Source: JBFWUW01 sp050247075 (GTDB taxonomy: Bacteria; Planctomycetota; Planctomycetia; Pirellulales; JBFWUW01). From it: a stretch of DNA of 64,000 bases. Below are positions 34,122 to 41,108 of the stretch, in pieces. A program made the translations under genes and the position numbers. The notes under the pieces are model-generated. The model saw only the letters and a list, made by a program, of their open reading frames with translations. It ran no database searches and was not told where the DNA came from. Location: positions 40,240 to 104,239 of the forward strand of contig JBFWUW010000016.1 in NCBI GenBank assembly GCA_050247075.1. Reading direction: 5' to 3'. Within the stretch, counting starts at the first letter, position 1; the number at the start of each line of letters is the position of its first letter.

Positions 34122-35282
34122 ATGTCTGCCAGCACGCCACCGAGTCTTACGCATCTGGCTGCGATGGGGGGCGCGAAGTCGATGCCCGAGGGACCGCCCG
34201 GCTGGCCTCCGCGCGATGAAACAATTCGCGCGGCCCTGGAACAAGTCTACGGCGATGGCGACTGGGGCCGGTATCATGGCGAACGCTGCAGGCGGCTGGC
34301 CGCCGAGTTATGCCAGTTTCACCAGGTGGAACACGCGACGCTCTGTTGCTCCGGAACCTTTGCGGTTGAGTTGTCGCTGCGCGGCCTGGGAATTGGGCCA
34401 GGGGACGAAGTGATTTTGGCCGGCTACGATTTTCCGGGAAACTTTCGGGCGATCGAGGCCTGTAGAGCCATCCCTGTACTGGTAGACGTGGCGGCCGACA
34501 ATTGGAATCTTGATGTAGGGCAGTTGAAGGCAGCGATTGGCAATAAGACCCGCGCCGTGCTGGCCTCGCATCTGCACGGCGGCATTGTGCCTATGAGCCG
34601 TTTGCTGGACATCGCCGCGCAGCACGGCCTGGCGGTGGTGGAAGATGCTTGCCAATGTCCTGGTGCCACGGTTGAGGGCCGGCCGGCCGGCACATGGGGA
34701 GACGTGGGAGTGTTGAGTTTTGGCGGCAGCAAGTTGCTGACAGCCGGCCGTGGCGGTGCAATCCTTACGCGCCGGGCCGATGTGCAACAACGCGCCAAAA
34801 TTTATTGCGAGCGAGGCAACCACGCCTTTCCCCTCAGCGAACTGCAAGCTGCCGTGCTGTTGCCCCAATTGGCCCGCCTGAACGAGCGAAACGCCGTCCG
34901 TGCCAAGCGAGTACAGCGATTGTTGGAGCATTTAAGCGGAACGAAGGCCTTTCGGCCATTGGCCCAGCAGTTGCCGCGGACGCGGCCGGGTTACTATAAG
35001 CTCGGTTTTCAATTTCAGGCCAAAATGTTGCCGAGCGTTCCTCGCGAGACTTTGATTGAGTATTTGCATCAAGAAGGGATCGCCGTAGACGCGGGCTTTC
35101 GCGGTTTCAGCCGCAGAAGCAGCCGGCGTTGCCGTACCGTGGGCGACCTGCCCCAAAGCCGTCTGGCGTCCGAGCAAACGCTCTTGCTGCATCACCCGAT
35201 CCTGCTGGAGCCGGAAGAAACCATCGACCGGCTGGCAGCGGGAATCGTAAAGGTCTGCGCGGCGTTGGCGGCCACGGAATAG
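34122..35282 (+). CDS. DegT/DnrJ/EryC1/StrS family PLP aminotransferase
   Basis: 386 residues from the ATG at 34122; upstream in-frame sequence carries no family similarity. Fold-type I features: ATLCCSGTFAVELSLRGLGIGPGDEVILAGYDF, LASHLHGG, and VVEDACQCPGA with the PLP-binding Asp. The Schiff-base Lys is in SFGGSKLLTAGRGGAILT. Members transaminate nucleotide-linked ketosugars for cell-surface polysaccharides, or act as dehydratases when the Lys is His (not the case here). No sugar-nucleotide genes adjoin it, so its pathway is unknown. Confidence 0.9.
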   Translation: MSASTPPSLTHLAAMGGAKSMPEGPPGWPPRDETIRAALEQVYGDGDWGRYHGERCRRLAAELCQFHQVEHATLCCSGTFAVELSLRGLGIGPGDEVILAGYDFPGNFRAIEACRAIPVLVDVAADNWNLDVGQLKAAIGNKTRAVLASHLHGGIVPMSRLLDIAAQHGLAVVEDACQCPGATVEGRPAGTWGDVGVLSFGGSKLLTAGRGGAILTRRADVQQRAKIYCERGNHAFPLSELQAAVLLPQLARLNERNAVRAKRVQRLLEHLSGTKAFRPLAQQLPRTRPGYYKLGFQFQAKMLPSVPRETLIEYLHQEGIAVDAGFRGFSRRSSRRCRTVGDLPQSRLASEQTLLLHHPILLEPEETIDRLAAGIVKVCAALAATE

Positions 35283-35389
35283 CATGATCGCAGCCCGCCA
35301 TCTTTGGCTGGCTTGCGGTGAAAGGCTCGCGCGGAAATACTACACGCCGCTTATTGACCATTCGACCCGACTATCCGCGAGAACCATCC

Positions 35390-35773
35390 ATGCCCGAATC
35401 GCCTTCGCTCTATGAAAGGCTTGGCGGTGTTTATGCCATTGCCGCCGTTGTCGATGATTTCATTGACCGCATCATGGATGACCCGCGATTGAACGCCAAC
35501 CCCAACGTGGACGAGGCGCATCACCGCGTATCGCGGGCGGGGTTCAAGTACCTGGTGACCGAGCAGGTTTGCTGGGCCGCCGGCGGTCCGCAAAAATATA
35601 CCGGCCGCGCTATGCGCGATTCGCACGAGCATCTGAAAATTACCGAGCAGGAATGGGAGGCGTTCCTGGAAGATCTACGGCAGACGCTGGACAAGTTTGA
35701 TGTGCCGGCCGCCGAACAGGCCGAGCTCTTTGCCATCGTCGCCAGCACCAAGGACGATATCGTGCTGGCGTGA
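35390..35773 (+). CDS. Group I truncated hemoglobin
   Basis: 127 residues from the ATG at 35390. Matches GlbN-type trHb: SLYERLGGVYAIAAVVDDFIDRIMDD at the N-terminus, FKYLVTEQVCWAAGGPQKYTGRAM, and the proximal-His segment SHEHLKITEQEWEAF. It binds haem and O2 or NO; suggested roles are NO detoxification or oxygen delivery. The stop abuts, base to base, the stop of the convergent gene 35774-36412. Confidence 0.92.
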   Translation: MPESPSLYERLGGVYAIAAVVDDFIDRIMDDPRLNANPNVDEAHHRVSRAGFKYLVTEQVCWAAGGPQKYTGRAMRDSHEHLKITEQEWEAFLEDLRQTLDKFDVPAAEQAELFAIVASTKDDIVLA

Positions 35774-36412
35774 TCAATGGGCTGCCCGTTCCTGGGCCGA
35801 GTACATTTCGGCGAATTCCAACGTCCAGAGGTCTGCTAGATTGGCCAGCGAGGTTGGATCGGCCTCGGTCAGCCGCTGGTACTGCGAGCGATTGAAAACC
35901 TCTTTATTGCGGACGGTCGCCTTGGCGGCCACCTCCACGATATGCGCCGACGAGAACGGGCGAATCACGATTTCCAAGCGGCTGAACAGATTAGTTCTGG
36001 CCCGGCCGCGGATGGCCGAGGAATCATCTCGCACAACCGCCGCGCCCCAACCTCGCTCGCTCACCACTGTCTCAAAGCGAAAGCCCGGCAAATGGCCCGG
36101 CAGCTTGCGCAAACAGCCCTCGATATGTTCCGAGAGAAACAAGCGAAATTGCGTATGCATCCGCTTGAAGTCTTCTTCGTCGAGCGCGGCTTGGGCGTTG
36201 GCTTCAGCCTGGGTTTCGCCCACGCGCTGCCCTCTCTCCACCGCCTTGGCCAATCTCTGCTCAAAGTCCACGGCAATCCCCGGCAAAACGAACAAGCGAA
36301 TTCCACGGTCGGCATCAGCGGCTCGTTGCCGCTGTTGCCAGCATAACGCGGCCAGAAGATCAGCAAAAGAGCGGTCTGGCGGATCAGCCCGGCCGCGAGG
36401 TGTTGGCTTCAC
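35774..36412 (-). CDS. Hypothetical protein overlapping the kinase 3' end
   Basis: 212 residues with a GTG start inside the last 29 bases of the kinase gene, in another frame. Not recognised. A helical first half (Ala/Gln/Glu/Arg-rich) is followed by an alpha/beta second half (HLPGFRFETVVSERGWGAAVVRDD, RLEIVIRPFSSAHIVEVAAKATVRNKEVF). The overlap suggests translational coupling to the kinase, so it could be a kinase partner or substrate; that is inference. The true start might be further inside the gene. Confidence 0.6.
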   Translation of the reverse strand: MKPTPRGRADPPDRSFADLLAALCWQQRQRAADADRGIRLFVLPGIAVDFEQRLAKAVERGQRVGETQAEANAQAALDEEDFKRMHTQFRLFLSEHIEGCLRKLPGHLPGFRFETVVSERGWGAAVVRDDSSAIRGRARTNLFSRLEIVIRPFSSAHIVEVAAKATVRNKEVFNRSQYQRLTEADPTSLANLADLWTLEFAEMYSAQERAAH

Positions 36413-37904
36413 CGGTGGGGGGAACCAGCTTATAGAGTGACAGGCGGAATTCGCGCATCTTAATCGGTGAGGTCAAAATCAGCCGCTCATCGCCTACCCG
36501 TGCGCGAGACGCCCAATCGGTGTGGTCCTGTCCCAGCAACAATACGGCGGGCGTATTCTTGGTCTCCTCCGATTGGCCGAACGCGTTGAAGGCCTCCAGC
36601 GCGGCTTCGCCCAGTTCCAAGGTGCTAAAGACCACGCAATCGGCTGGGGTGGCGCTTCTAATCTGTCCCATCGCCCGAGCGGGATCTCGGGTCATCAGCA
36701 CGCGGTAGCCTATTTTCTTTAGCCCGTCGCGAAGCATGTCCTGCATCTGCATGTTGGACTCCACCACCATCACCGCCCGCTGCACCGGCTCGCGCGACTC
36801 CCACAGGTCGAAAAGCGCAGCCGCGTCTTGGCCTCCGCCGCCAGCGGGGCTTTCACCGACATGCTCTGTCGTGTCCTTTCCTTCCGCCAGGCGCTTTTGG
36901 GCGACCTGCAATTCAGCCAGAAATTCCGCCGGCGTCTGGTATCGCAATTGCGGCGATATTTCCATGGCGCGGGCCACCACGGCGGCAATACCCTTGGGAA
37001 TGGAGGAATCCACCCGCAGTACCGACGGGATATCCGTGTAGCGGTTGCGTGACAGACGCTGGATGCGGTCCTTCGTTTCCGCCAACGGTGCCTGCCCGGT
37101 CAGCAGATGATAAAAGATGCCACCGGCAAAAAAGATATCACTGCGATTGTCCTCGCGTTTGGCGCCGCTGGCGCGCTCCAAGCCCACATAGTCAACGGTA
37201 CGGGGGGGCTGCGTCGCCCCCACGTCCACGATCGACTTGTCTTCCACCCCGGCCAGGCCAAAGTCCACCAGCTTGGGAACTCCCTGGCTGGAGACCAACA
37301 CGTTGGTCAGCTTGAGGTCGCGGTGCGTAATCCCCAGTTTGAAGGCGTAAGCCATGCCGCTGAGAATGCCGGCCATCATTTCCGCGGCGGCGGCGGGCTC
37401 AAATCGTTTACGAATCTTGAGAAACTCCCGCAGACTTTGCCCTTCGATGAATTCCATGGCCATGTAATGCAAGTGGCCTTTGCCATAGAACTCATAGACC
37501 GGCACGATATTTTCGTGCCGCAGCTTCATGCCAACTTTTCCCTCGCGCTGAAATTGCTCTACCTGCGCTGGCTGGTCCGAGTAGCGCCGCCGCAAGAGCT
37601 TAATGGCCACCATGTCGCCGGTTTGCTCATGCACAGCGCGATAGACGCGGGAGAACGTCCCCGTGCCCGCCAGATACAGCAATTTGTATTCGCCGCAGAA
37701 AAACAGCGGGTCGTCGGCTTTGGTCAGCCGTTCAAGCTGCCAATTGGTCAAAAACTGCCGGCGCAGCAGATACGATTGAAACTCCGCCATCGGCGGGTTC
37801 TTGTTGTGATCGAAATTCGCCCACACCTCTTGAAGTTGCTGCTCCGTCAGCACCTTGTGGTCGATTGCGCTCTTGGCGAGCATTACCGGCGACAGCTCAG
37901 ACAT
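36384..37904 (-). CDS. Ser/Thr protein kinase with C-terminal degenerate receiver domain
   Basis: 506 residues. An N-terminal helical segment (1-70) precedes a Hanks-type kinase domain (about 73-345): glycine loop AGTGTFSRVY, K102 (VAIKLL), HRDLKLTN with D196, and DFG at 214-216. A linker follows, then a receiver-like domain from about 378 (RAVMVVESNMQMQDMLRDGLKKIGYRVLMT...). The phospho-acceptor position reads VVFSTLELG, lacking Asp, while the later Lys (SPIKMREF) is kept, so it is a pseudo-receiver. No membrane helix: a cytoplasmic kinase. Probable target or partner: the overlapping downstream gene. Confidence 0.9.
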   Translation of the reverse strand: MSELSPVMLAKSAIDHKVLTEQQLQEVWANFDHNKNPPMAEFQSYLLRRQFLTNWQLERLTKADDPLFFCGEYKLLYLAGTGTFSRVYRAVHEQTGDMVAIKLLRRRYSDQPAQVEQFQREGKVGMKLRHENIVPVYEFYGKGHLHYMAMEFIEGQSLREFLKIRKRFEPAAAAEMMAGILSGMAYAFKLGITHRDLKLTNVLVSSQGVPKLVDFGLAGVEDKSIVDVGATQPPRTVDYVGLERASGAKREDNRSDIFFAGGIFYHLLTGQAPLAETKDRIQRLSRNRYTDIPSVLRVDSSIPKGIAAVVARAMEISPQLRYQTPAEFLAELQVAQKRLAEGKDTTEHVGESPAGGGGQDAAALFDLWESREPVQRAVMVVESNMQMQDMLRDGLKKIGYRVLMTRDPARAMGQIRSATPADCVVFSTLELGEAALEAFNAFGQSEETKNTPAVLLLGQDHTDWASRARVGDERLILTSPIKMREFRLSLYKLVPPTGEANTSRPG

Positions 37905-38110
37905 GCCTCAGTCAATCTCCCTCCCACGGCCGCCCATCGGCTAGTACCACTGGCATCGGCCAGCGGATTCGCTCTGTTCCCGCGATGCGCCGGCACTCGG
38001 GCCTGGATTCCCCTATAGGTAGTATCGTAATGCGCGGGGCGACCGGTTCGCAATTGGGTTAGCCGAGATTCATCCACCATTTTTTCTCGATGGCTCTACA
38101 TGGAATCGCA

Positions 38111-38140
38111 TTGACGGGCGCAATTCGGGCCAACTATATA
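38111..38140 (+). promoter_or_regulatory. Sigma-70-like promoter for the ICMT-family gene
   Basis: TTGACG at 38111 and TATATA at 38135 with an 18-base spacer, 57 bases before the ATG at 38197. Confidence 0.5.
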
Positions 38141-38196
38141 CATCTTTGCCGGTTGAGGCGGGACCGGCCAACAGCCCATCCTGGGAGAAAACGAGC

Positions 38197-38820
38197 ATGT
38201 CTGGCGGCAATACCGCGTCCCCCACGGCCTTAATTCACGCTCAGTCCGCGATTGGGCGGATTGCCTCGCTACTGACGCGCAAACGGGCGTTGGTGACGAC
38301 GTTGGCCGTGCTGGCGCTGCTGGCGGCTGAGTATCTGGGCGGGCACCGTCCGCGCGACATTGGAGCCTGGCATGATCCCTCGACCATGCTCGCGTTGGCC
38401 TGCGTAGGGCTGGGGCTGGGGCTACGAACTTGGGCGGCGGGCACACTTCACAAATCGACCGTGCTGACCACCCGCGGCCCGTATCGCTGGATCCGCAATC
38501 CGCTGTACGCCGGGTCATTCTGGCTAACGGCCGGGTTTTGCGCACTACTTGGCGGCGGCCCGCATCTGCTCTTGGTGCTTATTCCCATTAGTTGGCTGTA
38601 TGTACTTAAAGTGCGGAAAGAAGAGCGATCGCTCGCCAACAGCCATGGCGCGGCCTGGGCGGCTTATGCGGGCAGCACCCCCCGCTTCATTCCACGGTCG
38701 CTGCCGCGGTTGGACCTGGCTGATTGGCGGGCGACACTATGGACACGCAATCATGAGTATCGCGCCTGTCTGGCAACCGTTGCCGGCCTGGTTGCCCTCA
38801 AACTCTGGCACGATCTATAG
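38197..38820 (+). CDS. Isoprenylcysteine carboxyl methyltransferase-family membrane protein
   Basis: 207 residues from the ATG at 38197, preceded by GGGAG; an ATG at 38146 adds 17 residues before it. About four membrane helices. The family core is GLGLRTWAAGTLHKSTVLTTRGPYRWIRNPLYAGSFW (SAM-binding GPYxxxRNPxY box), with the C-terminal KVRKEERSL and FIPRSL. The family methylates or otherwise alkylates small lipophilic substrates at the membrane; bacterial substrates are mostly unknown. A second member lies at 58669-59265. The tRNA-Ser gene is 54 bp downstream. Confidence 0.85.
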   Translation: MSGGNTASPTALIHAQSAIGRIASLLTRKRALVTTLAVLALLAAEYLGGHRPRDIGAWHDPSTMLALACVGLGLGLRTWAAGTLHKSTVLTTRGPYRWIRNPLYAGSFWLTAGFCALLGGGPHLLLVLIPISWLYVLKVRKEERSLANSHGAAWAAYAGSTPRFIPRSLPRLDLADWRATLWTRNHEYRACLATVAGLVALKLWHDL

Positions 38821-38874
38821 CCCGACCCGCCTGCTGCCGCTGGTCAACCATGTTGCTATAATCGCCAAACAACC

Positions 38875-38961
38875 GGATGGGTGGCCGAGTGGTCTAAGGC
38901 GGCAGTCTTGAAAACTGCTGTAGGCATAAGTCTACCGGGGGTTCGAATCCCTCCCCATCCG
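38875..38961 (+). tRNA. tRNA-Ser(UGA)
   Basis: Acceptor stem GGATGGG/CCCATCC, anticodon stem-loop with loop CTTGAAA (anticodon TGA), a long variable arm (class II, as expected for Ser), T-loop GGTTCGAATCC, and discriminator G. The 3' CCA is not encoded. Confidence 0.95.
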
Positions 38962-39276
38962 CTTTCTTTGGATAGCTTGCTGCAACTGGCGCAGGTTGCG
39001 TTTTATAGAGGTTCGCCTAGCCAACGATTCCAGCCTGAACGCGAAAAAATACCGTTCTTGGCTTTCCGTTGGTCGGTCGAAACTCTTTCGCTAAACGAAC
39101 CGCCATCGCATTCTTAGCGTGGCCTGTGGCCCAATCTCTGCGCTAACTGCCGCGGCCAATCATCGACCGCATGCATGGTCGCCGCGGTCACGGTTTCTAG
39201 CCGCTTCGCCGGCCGCCCGCCGTCAATCAATTGAACTGCATCGACCGGTACCAAGCTGTCTGACGTCAAGCGCCTG
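38962..39276. other. Intergenic region downstream of tRNA-Ser
   Basis: About 315 bp without a supported gene. A minus-strand frame over 39114-39359 contains VQLIDGGRPAKRLETVTAATMHAVDDW, which has a protein-like look but no start signal and no recognised family. It may be the remnant of a gene once downstream of the transporter unit. Confidence 0.4.
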
Positions 39277-39405
39277 TCACCCGCATGCGGTTTCGGGGTC
39301 AACGAATTCTCGCGGCCGAAGCAGCGTCCTTTCTTGACGCCCCGGCCGGCCGTTTGCAAGATCGAGTTGTTGGATCTGTTTAGCGCGGTTTTCAGCTTCG
39401 TTCAC
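39277..39405 (-). CDS. Possible 42-residue ORF coupled to the small transporter gene
   Basis: A GTG overlapping the stop of the preceding small gene (GTGA) opens a frame NEAENRAKQIQQLDLANGRP... of 42 residues. The coupling geometry is suggestive and the first 20 residues have a natural helix-like composition. It is short and unrecognised, and may be a decayed gene start. Confidence 0.25.
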   Translation of the reverse strand: MNEAENRAKQIQQLDLANGRPGRQERTLLRPREFVDPETACG

Positions 39406-39542
39406 GGAACTGGCCTGCTTTCCGCGGCGGGCGGTGTCTGCCCCATGAAGAGTGGCATCGACTTCCGCACCGACTGGTAAACGCCCCAACACAGCGGCAA
39501 GGCGATGGAAGTCCAGGCGATGACGAGCTTGATGGTTTTCAT
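39402..39542 (-). CDS. Small membrane protein paired with the OFA transporter (MFS small subunit type)
   Basis: 46 residues: a basic start (MKTIK), one membrane helix (LVIAWTSIALPLCWGVYQS), then VRKSMPLF and a Pro/Ala tail. It begins 4 bases after the stop of the OFA-family transporter gene, with the GAGG of the transporter's last codons serving as ribosome site. The pattern 'IAW...PLxWGVYxSxxKSxxLF' matches the short proteins often found beside OFA transporters and annotated as MFS transporter small subunit. It probably binds or stabilises the transporter in the membrane. Confidence 0.8.
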   Translation of the reverse strand: MKTIKLVIAWTSIALPLCWGVYQSVRKSMPLFMGQTPPAAESRPVP

Positions 39543-39546
39543 AAGT

Positions 39547-40872
39547 TCAGCCTCGAGCGGAGGCGGTGAAATGGTGTCTAGAATCGACCGGCCGCACGAG
39601 TAGATTGGCGATGAGGCCGATCATGAGCAGACCCGCCATCAGGTACATGGTCGAACTGTACGCCTCGGCCTTGGGTACGCCGGCTTCAATTTGGGCCGTT
39701 GAGATGTAATTGACCAGGCTGGGGCCGAGCAAGGCGGCGATGGACCAGGCGGTGATCAGGCGTCCGTGAATGGCGCCGACCTGATAAGAACCAAACATGT
39801 CCCGCAGATACGCCGGAATGGTGGCAAAACCGCCGCCATACATGGTGATAATAGCTGCCGTTACGGCGACAAAGAGCGCGCGGTTCTGGATCATCTGCGT
39901 CCACGGCACGGCACAATACAGCAGCCCGCCCAGAACGAAGTAAATGGCATAAACCGCTTTGCGCCCGGTGTAGTCAGAAACGCTCGACCAAACGAAACGG
40001 CCCGCCATATTGAAGATGCTCAGCAGGCCCGCAAACCCGCCGCCGACCGCCGCGCTGACGCCGAACATATCGGAACACATCTTCGATGCCTGTCCGAGAA
40101 TGCCGATGCCGGCGCTGACGTTCATGCACAGCACGACCCACAGGCACCAGAACTGCGGCGTCTTCCAGGCGACGTCGGCCGCGACGCTGGCGTTGGTCAT
40201 CATCGGCCGAACATGTGCCTTTTTCTCCCAGCCGTCCGGTTTCCAGTCTTCGGCGGGGACGCGGACGATCATGGCGCCGCCCAGCATGAAAACCGCGTAC
40301 AGCATTGCCATGGCGATGAATGCCTCGGCGATCCCCGCGGAAGTGGCCGATTTGAAATGCGTCATGAGCTTCACACCCAGCGGCGCACCAATGAGCGCGC
40401 CCCCGCCAAATCCCATGATCGCCATGCCCGTGGCCATGCCGGGCCGGTCGGGATACCATTTGATCAACGTGGAGACGGGCGAGATGTACCCCAGGCCCAA
40501 GCCAATGCCGCCAGTAACGCCGTAACCGACGTAAAGCAGCCACAGCATCTGCAACTTTACGCCGAGGGCGGAAATGACCAGGCCGCCACAGAAGCAGGCA
40601 CAACTGGCCACCATTGCCTTCCGCGGTCCGCTGCGTTCCACCCACTTGCCGAACACCGCCGCCGACATGCCGAGCATGAATAGCGCGATCGAGTAAATCC
40701 AGCCCACCTGAGGAATGGTCCAGCCCGCGCCGGCCTGGGTCAGCGGAACATTGAAGACGCTAAATCCGTAGACCTCGCCGATGCACATGTGAACGGCAAT
40801 CGCGGCGGGGGGAACCAACCAGCGGTTGAAACCAGGTTCGGCGACGGTGGCTTCGCGGGAGAGGAGTTTCAT
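39547..40872 (-). CDS. OFA-family MFS transporter (oxalate/formate antiporter type)
   Basis: 441 residues, about 12 helices. OFA features: the N-terminal FNRWLVPPAAIAVHMCIGEVYGFSVFNVPL, the MFS loop-2 motif FGKWVERSGPRKAM, and GIGLGLGYISPVSTLIKWYPDRPGMATG. Members exchange or import small carboxylates such as oxalate, formate or related monocarboxylates; the substrate is not determinable here. It is followed by the 46-residue partner gene. Confidence 0.9.
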   Translation of the reverse strand: MKLLSREATVAEPGFNRWLVPPAAIAVHMCIGEVYGFSVFNVPLTQAGAGWTIPQVGWIYSIALFMLGMSAAVFGKWVERSGPRKAMVASCACFCGGLVISALGVKLQMLWLLYVGYGVTGGIGLGLGYISPVSTLIKWYPDRPGMATGMAIMGFGGGALIGAPLGVKLMTHFKSATSAGIAEAFIAMAMLYAVFMLGGAMIVRVPAEDWKPDGWEKKAHVRPMMTNASVAADVAWKTPQFWCLWVVLCMNVSAGIGILGQASKMCSDMFGVSAAVGGGFAGLLSIFNMAGRFVWSSVSDYTGRKAVYAIYFVLGGLLYCAVPWTQMIQNRALFVAVTAAIITMYGGGFATIPAYLRDMFGSYQVGAIHGRLITAWSIAALLGPSLVNYISTAQIEAGVPKAEAYSSTMYLMAGLLMIGLIANLLVRPVDSRHHFTASARG

Positions 40873-41108
40873 CCGGACAAAGTCTTCTGATTCCTACGTG
40901 TGTCGCGTGACGCGGGGCGCAGCATGAGCTGGCATCGGTCGTGAACGCTGTGCGGTGCATCGAGCCATACCGCGACGATGACGGTTCAATATTGCTTAAA
41001 CGCTCCGGAATCGATGTGCGATATTCCAATGGCAACGTAAATACCGGCAAATTCCAGGATCGCGCCAGCGGCGTGAAGTATTTGCGCGTCTAACGTTGAC
41101 CGCCCCCC

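Noticed and set aside
39114..39359. 81-residue minus-strand frame with VQLIDGGRPAKRLETVTA
   Set aside because: Protein-like wording but no start signal or family; noted only as a possible remnant.
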